64,000 bases of DNA from Rhynchopus sp. YZ270_cl-10 (GCA_964035575.1 OZ037835.1:496001-560000), one strand, 5' to 3'; positions 51,404-63,036 are shown, counted from the stretch's first letter. The notes: generated from the sequence alone by a model not told the origin. Made by a program: numbers and translations.

Positions 51404-53996
51404 CTAGTGCATGTCCACAACCTCTGGTACGTAGGCCTTCTCCTGCACGTACGTGATGAGCTCTTCGTACTGCCCATGTTGGTCAGCAGCCACACCCTCA
51501 AGCAGAGCAGAAGCCTGCCCAAAGTCCTGTTTGATGATGTGCTCAAAAGCTTCGGTCCACAGCGCGTTAGGGTTGTTTGCTGCCGACTCCAGCTGGTACA
51601 TCCACTCCTCGTTCGCTACACTGCACAAGCCCTTCACAGCGTACACAACCAGTGCAATCTCACTCAGCTTTGCGAACAGCACCGCACCTGCACAACGCAG
51701 CACCACCTGTCCCTCCAGCTCACGCGACAGAATACGGTCAACCACACCAGGCAGGTTGTGCTTCTTGTTCCAGCGCTCAAGCACAACCACCCACGACATG
51801 CACTGTGCCAGAATCGACACCTTCTTCATCCCGTTGCAGCCCATGTTCCCGACACGTGCCTCGCCTGTCGTGCACCCGTACGAGATCTTGTGCACATCAC
51901 CAAGTGATGTTGCCACTTCGTGTGCAGCCTTCACACAAGCAACACGATGTGACGCGCTCGGAACAAAAGCGTTGAAGGTGGCAAGCATCTTGTCCCCTGC
52001 GAACGTGTCGCACACACCTTTGTTGTGCTGCACTGCCACCAGGATCCTCTCCATCACACCACCGTGTGCAGCGAGAACTTCTGCATCTTTGCGGTTCTTG
52101 CAGAAGTCATGCCACGACACGACGTTCATGTGTGCCAACGACACCTTCTTCTTCAGACCCTCCACACGCAGCAGTGCCTTCTGTGTCTGCATCACCTCTG
52201 CGGAACTATGCGTGTGCGAGCGCTGCGACCAGGCAGACTGAGACTTGGTATCCCGTGTGGCCGACTCTGTGCCAGAGACTTCTTCGCTATGTTCACTGTC
52301 GTTGACGAGCACACTCTGCGGCATGTAGTTCCGGTACTCCACCAGGTTCGCCACCATGGTAACAAAGCTGCGCTGCATCATCCCCACTTCACTCAGCTGC
52401 GACACTGCACGGCCCGTGTCCACAGCCTCCAGGTCCATCACAGCCACACTTGCCATCTCACTCCCAAGCTTCAGCAGAGGGGACGTGATGTAGCGTGTGA
52501 ACACAACAGCAATGGCCAGGAGTACCGTGATCGCAATGACTGTCACAACCACCATCACAATCACCGCATCCTCCTTCTGTGCGTCTGCAGAGGACAGATC
52601 TGATGCCACCTTCGCACGGATTGCATTCGTCGACGCATCAATCGTCTCCATCACAGACTCTCTCGGCACAAGAAGGGTTGAATACCAGAAGATCGTTTTG
52701 TGTTCAATTGTCGACGTGATTGTCCAGAACTCCGTGCCGTTCGAGTCAGACCACTTCACGAAGGAGTCCTCTGTCATCTCCACAAGGTCTCTGTAGTTCT
52801 GTGGGTGTGTGAACACAAACCGCCCGTGCTCTGCAATCACTGAGGGGATGTGCGACGTCGCGTCTTCCATCGAGTGGTTCGTTATGTTGAAGCTAATCGA
52901 CATGTCAATGATGCCCAGTGGGGTTAGCGTGGGCATCGTCCAAATATTCCGTCCTCTGTTGTACGCGACAACTGTCCCCACTGAGCCCGATGCACGGTCC
53001 TCCTCCACCAGGTACAGCGAAGTGTCCGTCGGGAGCAGCTGTGCACGCACTGCGTCGGTCACCCCGTCCGCAGTCACCGTGGCGCTGACGCAACCCACAC
53101 GCTTGCCCTGCTTGGGGTGCATCGTGTACATATCTGGGTGGGTGTAGGTGTAGCTCAGCTCCCATAACATCATACCCCACTGAAGTTGCAGGCGTGTGTA
53201 GACAAGCGTGTCTGCAGGGTTCAGGGGTGGATCGTCGGCACCCAGGTAGTACATCTGTCTCCCACTCTGGACAACTGTCGGGTCGTCCGGAAGCGATTCA
53301 CTCCAAGATTGGTGGAATAGACACATCCCATGTACCTCACCTTGCTCGTAGTCAGGACTCACAATGCATGGCTCAGAGCTGTACTTGATGTTTCCCATCG
53401 GGTCGACTTCCGTGAAGAGCGCCCAGTCACCCAGTCCATGCGACATCGTTATGTGGTCACGTGTCTCGAACACCACGAAGATTGTAGTGCCATTAGGCAG
53501 AGATTGATTAGGAAAAAACGAGAACTGCGAGCCCCACCCTGCAAACCCGTCACCCCTCTTCCACAGGATGTGCCGCACACCACGGGTACGCTTCGTGAGT
53601 CATCTGGAAAACCCCAGACGCCAACCCAGCCACAAAAGCAGAGAAGACTGCAGGACGCATTACTGAACCAAAGTCGGGGCTCGTGCTGACGTTTGGGTGG
53701 TGTGCCTTCGCCAGGGTTGCCAGCGAGACCACGAGCTGCTCAGGCACCTTCAGGTACTCCTTCACCGCCGTGTCCACGTTGCCAAGGACGGAGCGCAGGT
53801 AGCGTGCCGAGACCGTTTCGATGTCCGCCGTACCACTGTCGAGACACATCCCAAAGCCCTCGTCACCTGTGTCACGTGCCTTCTCCAGAAGGTCGTCCCA
53901 TGTTGTCAATGTGAAGCCACCGATGATCGCACCTGTTGACAGAATCAGCACCACACACAGCAGCACTGTCAGCGACTGGATGCCGCATGACACCAT
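51404..53996 (-). pseudogene. Receptor-like cyclase-homology protein A, frameshifted
   Basis: Paralogue of the intact gene at 57,559-60,183. The N terminus (MVSCGIQSLTVLLCVVLILS, TM1) is open to a stop near 53,550. The rest (from ~53,578) is open in another frame to 51,404. Compared with the paralogue, five bases are missing at the junction (HP-V-EEG against HPIPWTRDM), which causes the shift. Everything after it, including the Cache-like ectodomain (YTYTHPDMYTMHPKQGKRVG), TM2, HAMP and cyclase-homology domain, is intact and highly similar, so the lesion is recent or a sequence error. The last ~400 residues are nearly identical to the paralogue, while the ectodomain is clearly diverged: a conserved cytoplasmic half and a variable sensor half. 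Confidence 0.8.
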
Positions 53997-55344
53997 TAGT
54001 CATCAGAGGGGAAGAGTGTCCGTCTGGGGATGTGTGGTGTGGTTGATATCAGTTTCCCGAAGGTAATTCGTGCTAATCAAATCAAGGCCGCACTTACAAA
54101 GTTTAGCCACAAACTACGCCCCCCTGCCTACTATCAGGTATTGCCAAGCCTGTGTTTATGGCGGTGTGACGACGTTTTGTCTGAGATTCCAACTTTCGGA
54201 AAATCAGTGCGCCTGTGACCATCTCGAACAGTTTGAGGCACTGAGGAAGTGGCTAGGGTAGGTGTGTACTTTAGAATTGTTCTCATTCTATACCAACGGG
54301 GGGAGCGAGGATCCTTAAAGGATCCTTGCGACCCCCAACTCGCTGAAGAGGAGGTGGCGTCACTCACCTGGTCCATCATCATGCCAAGGGCTCTAGTCTT
54401 GGCACTCCGGAGCTGCTGCCCCTACTTTCCATCCTCAGGTAAACCGTCATAGAACTTCAGGAGGCGTCACACCAGGTGTAATTTCCCCCGGATGCTATTT
54501 AACGTCCATCCCAGGACGTGATGTGGTGTGGTGTGGGGAGGAGCTAGAGTGGGGAAAACGGAAAAAGCGAAAAATAAATTTTTTCTGCTGAATATGGTGG
54601 TATTTTGTTTTTCCCAGCCCTCCCCGGTTCCTACCCTGCCAAAGCAGGAGGTAAAAAGAAATGGCAGCCCACCTTTTTTGTTTCGAGTACTCTCAAACCC
54701 CACATAACGCACTTCCAGTGCCTTACAGTGCTGCTATATGTGGTGGATGTGGTGGGTGTGAAGAGAACAATACAATGGAGACTAGAGCAGGCAGGCCCGT
54801 GCTTCGTGGCTAGCATATATTAAACTTGAAAAACGTGATCCACCCCCGCAAAAAGAAAAACCAGCAAAAGGGAAGGATGGCACCACGGTGTGCCAGAGAG
54901 TGGCTTAATCCCGTTTGCTGACTATACCCGACAAAGACAGGGCAGCGTCATGCCAGCGTCAAAAGAAATAAACAACAATAAAACCACCAGTCATTCCAAT
55001 GGGAGGAACGAATGACTGGCATCTCCTAATTCTCTAAAATGCGGTGAGTGGAACACCCAACTGGTGCAAACCACTGCCGCAGGTTAGCACCTACAAAAAG
55101 CAAAGCAAAGCAAAGAAAAGAAAAGCAAAAGCTCTGCATGGTAGTAAAGTAGGTGCAGGGTCGCTTAAATCCCTGAGGGCACAAAAAGCCCAGCATACAC
55201 CTCCTCCTAGTTGCTTTGGACCCTCCAATATCATGTGCCCAGGTTTGCAAACAGTGCAATGCAACCCTCCCACGCGTGGCCTTCGTTCACTCAAAAAAAG
55301 AGATTATAGCCGGGGACGGCTGCCACCTCATGTTTTTGTCCCCG
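53997..55344. other. Intergenic with hairpins and a leader copy
   Basis: Holds a ~39-bp hairpin with GGGGG/CCCCC ends and an AGGATCC stem (54,298-54,336). The phosphatase-2 leader copy is at 54,746-54,819, and a perfect 10-bp-stem hairpin CCAGTCATTC/GAATGACTGG at 54,987-55,019. No gene supported. Confidence 0.5.
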
Positions 55345-57165
55345 TGCTTCGTGGCTAGCATATAATCTGTGGAATAGAAAAAGACAAGGAGTAGGGGTAC
55401 GGTGTTCCATTTCCTTTTAGCATCGCATGTAATCAATAAAGAAAAGTAGGTAGAAATATGTCACTATAAAAATCAAAAGAGCTTTTTAGAAGAACTTCAC
55501 GCTCTGAGCTTGGTCCTCTATAACCTACACACACACACGTTAGAGGGTCGGCAGTGAACCGCCTCTCTCTTTCTTACACAGTTTCACAGCTGCGTGCTTA
55601 AATTTTGACACCCATTTTGGAGTGCTGAGCAAGGGAAAAAAAAGAAGCTGACTATTAGGTAGGATTAAAAGTTTAGATTCATATACTTTCAGTTCACAGA
55701 ATTGAAAGTATTTGAGAGGGTCAATACATGCACCAAAGTAAAAGAAAGTGATGCAAAACATCGGGTAGTCGAGTCCATTTGGAAAATGGGACAGTCCATA
55801 AACCCACCCCCCTAAAAGGTAACCTTTTGAATTTTTTGCACGTTAGATAACTTCTACTCGGACTTTTTGCTCGATTTTTGCTCCTTTGAACTCAGAATAC
55901 CGTGGGGTATTTTGGGAGAAGTGTAACAAAAGTGTAACATGGGGTTATTTTGGGAAAAATAGCCCAAAAAGCGATCGCAAATATGATTCTCCACCCCGCA
56001 GGGGGTCTGGCGAGTAGTTCCCAGGGGGTTTTGACACTTCTGTGATTGTCTGAGCACTTTTTTTTGAAATTTTAAGGTGAAAAAACACCCTAAAAAAGAC
56101 GTAAATTCGGGCATTTTAAGCCGTTCCGACCCTCATGAATACGCCTGGGACCCTCCCAGGACCACTAAAAGCTGTAAAAACCATACATTTCCACCCCGGG
56201 ACCCCAGAAGATGTGGACTGGGGGGAGGGTCACTGTACTGGACAAACCCGTTTTTTCCGATTTTGATCTTCAGAACCGCAGAAGTCCCCGAAAACCATTG
56301 CCCTCCCAAGGGACCAAGTACTTGTACCCTTTTTGAAACATGGTTCTAAGTTCCACCAAGTCCCTCTAAACACCCCGAAACAGCCTGGGTACCCCTCGGG
56401 ATTGGTTCTGGGGTGAAAGTATGTGGCTTTGGGGGCTTTTCTGGCCCCTGGCTCACTGCGAGGCGTGATGGATGTGTGAGGTGCTCTATCTACGGGGGGG
56501 TGGGCAGGTACAAGTTCTGTAGGCACTTTTTTTAAATTGCATTTCAGGCATCATCTGAGTGTTTCTGTGTCAAAACTGGGGCGCTGGTGCGTTTTTTTTT
56601 TTGGGTCCTCTAGGTGGTTTGGTATAGTTTTCGGGGACTTCTGCGGTTCTGAAGATCCAAATCGGAAAAATCGCATTTGTCGAGAGATTTTACGTGCAGT
56701 GACCCCCCCCCCCCCCCCCCCCTAGCCTAGGGGGGTAACCCGGGGGGGTTTAAATACACAGCGTGCCAGACCCACAGAGGCACCTGATTTTTGTCTGAAA
56801 AAAATTGGTAGAGTTTTGGTGGTGTTCAAACACTGCCTAATTAATTGCCAGTCAAAAATCAGGTGGGGCAGACACTAAAAAGGGTTCTCGTGTTTGAACC
56901 CCAGAAATGCACGGACTACAGTCACGCAAGGACGCAAAGGGATGGAAGAGGGTGCATCTACTAAGGACTGCATCGCAAACAAGTGAAGCGCGTCGTTCCA
57001 ATGTTCCAAAACGTCCTATGTGCTGCTTGTGTGCATTTCAACAATGGTCCATACCACAGCAACGAACGGCAACAAGGTTTGATAAAAAACAAACAAAAAT
57101 CAAACAAAGAACACAAATAACGAAGAACAGTTGGGTAAGACGAGGCCCAGCACTTCCTACGTGAA
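55345..57165 (+). repeat. Flank module, copy 3, with insertions
   Basis: cccgtgcttcgtggctagca ... cacacgttagagggtcggca (55,345-55,640) matches module 2. It is then interrupted by ~1.1 kb (55,650-56,755), and continues with the foldback (56,776-56,867) and the LQSRKDAKGWKR segment (56,907-57,164). The latter is almost identical to copy 2, through to 57,340. Confidence 0.7.
56220..56712. mobile_element. ~490-bp foldback element and C-tract
   Basis: ~85-bp inverted arms (left from gggagggtcactgtactgga, right mirrored before 56,712) share gatcttcagaaccgcagaag and tccccgaaaac. A run of ~20 C follows at 56,702-56,722. No ORF in the loop. Confidence 0.6.
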
Positions 57166-57558
57166 ATGCAGTAAGGGCAAACTAACTTCCCAGGGGTTGC
57201 AGAAAAAAATGGAGGGAGGGGGGTTTTTAGTTGTTCGCGCAGCGTCCCTCAGGGTTCTTAGGGCCCTGGAGACAATGAAAATCACTTTGGTAGAAAAAGT
57301 TCGAGGATGTGAGCTTCACATTAGAAAACTGATAGGTCAACAAAAAGGAGCCAATAGAAAAGGTCAGAAAAGTGAAAGTCCTGAAGTAGATGGTGATGTG
57401 TGAGAAGGGAGGAGCACAAATGAATAAGTAAAAAAAGTTAGAAATCAGTTAGAGCGACCGTAGCATTTCCCCTGTCAACTTCGCTCAGAATCAACAGGGA
57501 CGTAAAGGTTGTCGAATTTGTCATGCTACTAACTAGCATTGCCGGCTGACGCACCCGG

Positions 57559-60183
57559 CTAGTGCATGTCCACAACCTCTGGTACGTAGGCCTTCTCCCG
57601 CACGTACCTGATGAGCTGTGCGTACTGCCCATGTTGGTCAGCAGCCACACCCTCAAGCAGAGCAGAAGCCTGCCCAAAGTCCTGTTTGATGATGTGCTCA
57701 AAAGCTTCGGTCCACAGCGCGTTAGGGTTGTTTGCGGCAGACTCCAGCTGGTACATCCACTCCTCATTCGCTACACTGCACAAACTCTTCACAGCGTACA
57801 CAACCTGCGCAATCTCACTCAACTTTGCGAACAGCACCGCACCTGCACAACGCAGCACCACCTGTCCCTCCAGCTCACGCGACAGAATACGGTCAACCAC
57901 ACCAGGCAGGTTGTGCTTCTTGTTCCAACGCTCAAGCACAACCACCCACGACATGCACTGTGCCAGAATCGACACCTTCTTCATCCCGTTGCAGCCCATG
58001 TTCCCGACACGTGCCTCGCCTGTCGTGCACCCGTACGAGATCTTGTGCACATCACCAAGTGATGTTGCCACTTCGTGTGCAGCCTTCACACAAGCAACAC
58101 GATGTGACGCGCTCGGAACAAAGGCGTTGAAGGTGGCAAGCATCTTGTCCCCTGCGAACGTGTCGCACACACCTTTGTTGTGCTGCACTGCTGACATGAT
58201 GTGCTCCACAATACCACCGTGTGCAGCGAGAACTTCTGCATCTTTGCGGTTCTTGCAGAAGTCATGCCACGACACGATGTTCATGTGTGCCAGCGACACC
58301 TTCTTCTTCTTCAGACCCTCCACACGCAGCAGTGCCTTCTGTGTCTGCATCACCTCTGCGGAACTATGCGTGTGCGAGTGCTGCGACAAGGCAGACTGAG
58401 ACTTGGTGTCCCGTGTGGCCGACTCTGTGCCAGAGACTTCTTCGCTATGTTCACTGTCGTTGACAAGCACACTCTGCGGCATGTAGTTCCGGTACTCCAC
58501 CAGGTTCGCCACCATGGTAACAAAACTGCGCTGCATCATCCCCACTTCACTCAGCTGCGACACTGCACGGCCCGTGTCCACAGCCTCCAGGTCCATCACA
58601 GCCACACTTGCCATCTCACTCCCAAGCTTCAGCAGAGGGGACGTGATGTAGCGTGTGAACACAACAGCAATGGCCAGGAGTACCGTGATCGCAATGACTG
58701 TCACAACCACCATCACAATCACCGCATCCTCCTTCTGTGCGTCTGCAGAGGACAGATCTGATGCCACCTTCGCACGGATTGCATTCGTCGACGCATCAAT
58801 CGTATCCATCACAGACTCTCTCGGCACAAGAAGGTTGGCGTACCACAAGATCGTTCTGTGCTTGATCTCTGACGTCATTGTCCAGTACTCCGAGCTGTTC
58901 GAGTCAGACCACTTCAGGAAGGACTTCTCTGTCATCTCCACAAGGTCTCTGTAGTTCTGTGGGTGTGTGAACACAAACCGCCCATGCTCTGCAATCACTG
59001 AGGGGATGTGCGACGTGGCGTCTTCCATTGAGTGGTTCGTTATGTTGATGGTTGAAGCAATGTCAATGGTGAAACCAAGCGGAGGAGGGAAGTACGTGGA
59101 CACCAGTGTGACATGACGTCCTCTGTTGTACGCCACAACCAACCCAACTGACTGTGTCCGCACGTCTTCCTCAACAAGATAGAGTGATGTGCCAGTGGGA
59201 AGCAGCTGGGTCTCGACTGCCTCTCTGACTCCATCTGCCGTCACAGTTGCACTGACGTAGCCAACACGTTTCCCCTGCTTGGGGTACATCGTGTACATCT
59301 CTGGGTGGGTGTAGGTGTAGCTCAGATCCCAAGATATATAATCCCAAATAACATTCATGTGTGAGTACACAAGCTCGTCGGCAGGATCGAGCGGTGGATC
59401 ACCGTCATGCAGGTTGTGCAGTTGTCTTCCACGTTGTGCCGCGACTGCGGGCGTCTCAATCAGGGACATAGGAAAGAAACACATGCCCCTGGCTTCACCC
59501 TTGATATAGTTCGGGAAGTAGTTGCACGGAAGCGTCAGGTCTTTGGGCCCACCTAGGTTGTTCGCTTCAGTCATTAGACCGTAATGGCCCATGCCCCCCT
59601 GAAACGTGAACGGGTCTCGAACGTCAAACATCAATAGAGGTGCTGGGGCGTTTGGGTCGAGCACACCTGCAGTGGGGTCCGCTATCCATATAGATGTGAG
59701 TGACCCCCATCCTGAGAACGTGCTGTTCATGTCGCGAGTCCATGGAATCGGGTGCGCATTACACCAAGGGTACGTCTCATGTTTAATGTCGTGCACTCCA
59801 GATGACTTGGCAGCTCTTAAAGCTGACGCGACGGCGGGACGCATGGTTGTGGTGCTAAAGGCAGGAGAGGTGCTGACATCTGGGTGGTGAGCCTGCGCAA
59901 GGTTTGCAAGTGTCGTGAGAAGCTGCTCAGGCACCTGCAAGTACTCCTTCACTGCAGCGTCCACACTGCCAAGGACGGAGCGCAGGTAGCGCGACGAGAC
60001 TGTTTCGATGTCCGCCGTACCACTGTCGAGACACATCCCAAAGCCCTCGTCACCTGTGTCACGTGCCTTCTCCAGAAGGTCGTCCCATGTTGTCAATGTG
60101 AAGCCACCGATGATCGCACCTGTCGACAGAATCAGCACCACACACAGCAGCACTGTCAGCGACTGGATGCTGCATGTGGTCAT
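57559..60183 (-). CDS. Receptor-like protein with Cache ectodomain, HAMP and degenerate class III cyclase domain
   Basis: 874 residues. TM1 is ~8-29 and TM2 ~486-510 (VIVMVVVTVIAITVLLAIAV), so ~455 residues face outside. The ectodomain holds a dCache-like stretch (WDLSYTYTHPEMYTMYPKQG, 285-304; RVGYVSATVTADGV). A HAMP-like linker follows TM2 (TSPLLKLGSEMASVAVMDLE). Residues ~627-770 resemble the class III nucleotidyl cyclase fold (VSLAHMNIVSWHDF ... GDKMLATFNAF ... YGCTTGEARVGNMGCNGMKK). The first metal-binding Asp is Asn or absent in the first block; the GD of the second block is kept. The usual N-x3-R motif is not visible. Catalysis is therefore doubtful, and it may be a pseudo-cyclase regulator. 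Architecture parallels kinetoplastid receptor adenylate cyclases but has two TMs. ATG at 60,183 directly precedes TM1. Confidence 0.85.
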   Translation of the reverse strand: MTTCSIQSLTVLLCVVLILSTGAIIGGFTLTTWDDLLEKARDTGDEGFGMCLDSGTADIETVSSRYLRSVLGSVDAAVKEYLQVPEQLLTTLANLAQAHHPDVSTSPAFSTTTMRPAVASALRAAKSSGVHDIKHETYPWCNAHPIPWTRDMNSTFSGWGSLTSIWIADPTAGVLDPNAPAPLLMFDVRDPFTFQGGMGHYGLMTEANNLGGPKDLTLPCNYFPNYIKGEARGMCFFPMSLIETPAVAAQRGRQLHNLHDGDPPLDPADELVYSHMNVIWDYISWDLSYTYTHPEMYTMYPKQGKRVGYVSATVTADGVREAVETQLLPTGTSLYLVEEDVRTQSVGLVVAYNRGRHVTLVSTYFPPPLGFTIDIASTINITNHSMEDATSHIPSVIAEHGRFVFTHPQNYRDLVEMTEKSFLKWSDSNSSEYWTMTSEIKHRTILWYANLLVPRESVMDTIDASTNAIRAKVASDLSSADAQKEDAVIVMVVVTVIAITVLLAIAVVFTRYITSPLLKLGSEMASVAVMDLEAVDTGRAVSQLSEVGMMQRSFVTMVANLVEYRNYMPQSVLVNDSEHSEEVSGTESATRDTKSQSALSQHSHTHSSAEVMQTQKALLRVEGLKKKKVSLAHMNIVSWHDFCKNRKDAEVLAAHGGIVEHIMSAVQHNKGVCDTFAGDKMLATFNAFVPSASHRVACVKAAHEVATSLGDVHKISYGCTTGEARVGNMGCNGMKKVSILAQCMSWVVVLERWNKKHNLPGVVDRILSRELEGQVVLRCAGAVLFAKLSEIAQVVYAVKSLCSVANEEWMYQLESAANNPNALWTEAFEHIIKQDFGQASALLEGVAADQHGQYAQLIRYVREKAYVPEVVDMH

Positions 60184-60650
60184 TGCTGTGTATGACCTGG
60201 CATGTGTAGAGATTCATGGGCTTGGGGTGTAGAACAGAAGGCTTTAAGACCCAAAAGTGAAACCGCAAAAGGTTGCACACTGCAAGAAACCAAAGTACAC
60301 CGTGACGACCAACACCTTTCTGTCGAGCACCGCGAGCAGGATTGGCAGGTGGGTGTGGGTACAGAATATGCGCGGGTGGGGGTAACCTTCGTTTTTTTTT
60401 CACAATTTTCTAAGACGTTCAGAGCCGTTTGAACGTCTGCCACAACATCGGAGGGGGGTAGTGGAAAAATGGCTTTTTGAACCAATGCGACAGTCAAGAA
60501 AACAGTCCACAGAGAAATGAAGACGCTCAGTGTTCTTATAAAGGCTTTGTAGAGGAGAGCCATGGGGAGGGAAGCGTACGCCGGCACGCCGACTGCGAGT
60601 CGGGTTGCTTTGGGTTGTGCAACGTGCACCCAGCGAAACGTGATACGCAT
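60180..60650 (-). CDS. Hypothetical ORF ending at the cyclase start (one TM)
   Basis: 156 codons from ATG at 60,650 (MRITFRWVHVAQPKATRLAV). A hydrophobic helix lies at ~28-62 (LPMALLYKAFIRTLSVFISL, WTVFLTVALVQKAIF), then an amphipathic segment, then a Cys/Ser-rich part that looks less protein-like. Its TGA overlaps the cyclase ATG (ATGA). Only the first ~90 codons look convincingly coding. It may be a small membrane protein gene, or an exon whose 3' end lies near codon 90 (a GT follows in AAGGTTACC). No homologue recognised. Confidence 0.35.
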   Translation of the reverse strand: MRITFRWVHVAQPKATRLAVGVPAYASLPMALLYKAFIRTLSVFISLWTVFLTVALVQKAIFPLPPSDVVADVQTALNVLENCEKKTKVTPTRAYSVPTPTCQSCSRCSTERCWSSRCTLVSCSVQPFAVSLLGLKAFCSTPQAHESLHMPGHTQQ

Positions 60651-60807
60651 ACCAATTTAAAAAAAAATGTCCTTTTCTTCTCGAAGCTTGCAAAATAATG
60701 CAAAATAAAGGGGGAGAGCGAGAGAGAAGGTGGTCACATGGCACGGTGCCTCCATACGGAGGGAGGTGCCATGTAGTACCTGCCTGCCTGAAGAAAAATA
60801 AAGAAAA

Positions 60808-60853
60808 AGTTTATAAGATGATTCTAAGCCTCTCGTGCTTAGTCACCTTAAAT
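60808..60853 (-). repeat. LINE 3' tail copy
   Basis: aaggtgactaagcacgagag then gcttagaatcatcttataaa on the minus strand, nearly identical to the 3' end of the LINE at 34,128-34,170. Confidence 0.6.
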
Positions 60854-60907
60854 AAACATACACGGTGGCCAGTTTGAGTGGGACAGCGTCAAAATGTGAC
60901 GTTATTT

Positions 60908-61155
60908 GGGATAGCGTACGCTATCCCGTTTGGGATAGCGTCTGGGATAGCGTATGCTATCCCAGACGCTATCCCGCGGGATAGCGTACGCTATCCCAGG
61001 GAGAGCGTCTGGCCACCCAGGCACCCAGGTACCCAGGTACCCAGGTACCCAGGTACCCAGGTACCCAGGTACCCAGGTACCCAGGTACCCAGGTACCCAG
61101 GTACCCAGGTACCCAGGTACCCAGGTACCCAGGTACCCAGGTACCCAGGTACCCC
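60908..61155. repeat. Terminal arrays of modular element copy 3
   Basis: GGGATAGCGTACGCTATCCC palindromic units in direct and nested inverted order (60,908-60,997) are followed by ~17 GGTACCCA units (61,014-61,155). Confidence 0.9.
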
Positions 61156-61299
61156 CCAATGACATAACGAAGTATCGCTTGAAAGTACCGTTCAATATAC
61201 GTTGCTTGGTGTGCAGTGAAGTAGGACACAACAAGGTATATCAAACGATAAATCAATCAAGATAAACGTTACATCATCGGAAAATTGTTGGCACCGCCG

Positions 61300-62105
61300 C
61301 CCTGTCTTCGTATTTATTACGTCGACAGGCCAAACAGCGTTGGGCTCAGAAGAAGCAGTGTAAAACACTGGGGATCAACATGAGAACCAACTCCCAACAA
61401 CACAGGCTACCGAAGTAGCAGGTGGGGTGTTGCGGGTGTTTGGGGTGAAAGAAAATCGATTTTGGTAAGTTACAGCAGAAAATTCTTAAGTTTGCACTAG
61501 TCGAGAGAGGCTTACCCGCTGCAGTGAAGCAGTGCACCCATTTAAGGATGGAGAAGCGTGACACGCACATACAAGTATGTACGTTACTTCAACAAAGGCT
61601 GAATTCTGGTAATTCTAAGGGATGTGAATTCAGCCACCACGCAGGTAGTGTTTTAAAGTTCCTCGCTTTGTTCTGCACAGCGGGCTTATGATACAAAGGA
61701 GTTGCCCCCGCTCTCTTTCGCGCAAACTTAAGAAAATTCTGAAGTAACTACAACCTGGCGTGCGGGTACAGATGCATTGCTTTGTTCTTTCCTCAAAGTC
61801 ATGTGTGATCTCTCGGGTCTGTACTAAAGTCAGTGTTTAGATAAGCATCCACTTGACTCGTTCTAACAACCGTTGAAATCTAGAACAAAACAATACACTG
61901 CCCCTTCTCACACCAAGCCGCCATGCTTCAAGAGCATGCCCTGGGCAAAAATTACTCTGACAAAAATTGGTTTTCTGGGGGAACGCAATATTTTCTTGTG
62001 CCTAGTCCTCCGCAAGCAGAGGACAGACTTTCTGGATCCCGAAGTCGAATTTCTTGCACTAGCTATGCTCCCTGGGTTAAATGGCTATAGCAGTGACTGA
62101 CTAAG
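61300..62105 (+). mobile_element. Modular repeat element, core copy 3 (divergent)
   Basis: Matches the cores at 15.0 and 25.0 kb in blocks: gacaggccaaacagcgttgg (61,325), gagaaccaactcccaacaac (61,381), and tagaacaaaacaatacactg to ggctatagcagtgactgac (61,880-62,103). Between blocks it is diverged or rearranged; older than the other two. Confidence 0.65.
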
Positions 62106-62397
62106 AGAGTTTATAATAATTAGGGTGGTCTATGGGGTGGGTTAATGGAAAAGTTGGTTTCTAAACCCGACTTTTACGGCCTCCACCTGGTTTTGAAATA
62201 ATTGCACCGTCGGCACTGCTTCGCTGTCACGATGAAGGGTCGTCGGTTCGGGTACCTGTTAAGAGAAATTGAATGTAAAAGTAGAGACTACAACAAAAAA
62301 AAACAAAACAAACAAACAAACAAGAAGCCGCACCGTACTCCTTAAACGTAAAAGTGACATTTTTGTTGACAAAAAAAAAAAAAAAAAAAAAAAAAAA

Positions 62398-62635
62398 TGA
62401 AACCGCACCCTACTTTTCCTTTTTATGTTTTTCCCCCACCCCCGAAAACAATAAAGCAATAAAAACAATAAAGACAAAAGGGAGAGGTTGTGGTGAAACG
62501 CACACACCTCGACCTGTCGGTGAAATGTGGCTCTACTCCAGCCCGCCCCGGATTAGAAAAATGGAAAAAAGGATGGGAGTAGGGTACGGTGTTCAATTTC
62601 CTTTTAGCATTGCATGTAATCATAAAAAAAAAAAG
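62398..62635 (+). repeat. Dispersed repeat C, full copy
   Basis: Same order as 31,995-32,220; begins after a long A run (62,371-62,397) and ends at tgtaatcataaa plus a second A run. Confidence 0.7.
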
Positions 62636-63036
62636 ATTCAATTTACATCTGAGCGGGACAATGTCGAAAAGGGGGAAAACCGGGGGTTTAAAAACATACC
62701 TTGCACTCGGCCTACTCTCCCCATCGATAATACGGCTCGCGCGGGGTGGCCGTATTTTGGCTGAAATTTCGACTTGACAATTTTTTTCTTGAACTAGTAA
62801 ATCTGAGGTTCCCTTGGATTTTTTGAGTGATAAAAAAAATAGAAACTAACTTTCGGTTCTGAATAAAAAGAAAACAATGAAAAACAACTTTTTCGTTTAT
62901 CGCTCCGCAAGCTTGTTGTGTTTTTTCGCTGAAGTGTGTGTTGTATGATAGAGAAAAAATAATGAGTGAGAAAACACAAGCTGGCGGGCACGCACCTTCC
63001 GTCGTTTCTATTTCCTATTGTCAAGTACCTTGATTT

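Noticed and set aside
51453-58399. Plus-strand frames of 130-260 codons opposite both receptor genes
   Set aside because: Antisense shadows of the strongly biased receptor codons; identical in both paralogues only because the genes are.
60902-61265. Pro-Gly-Thr-Gln-Val-Pro-Arg-Tyr repeat frames
   Set aside because: Translation of GGTACCCA tandem repeats.
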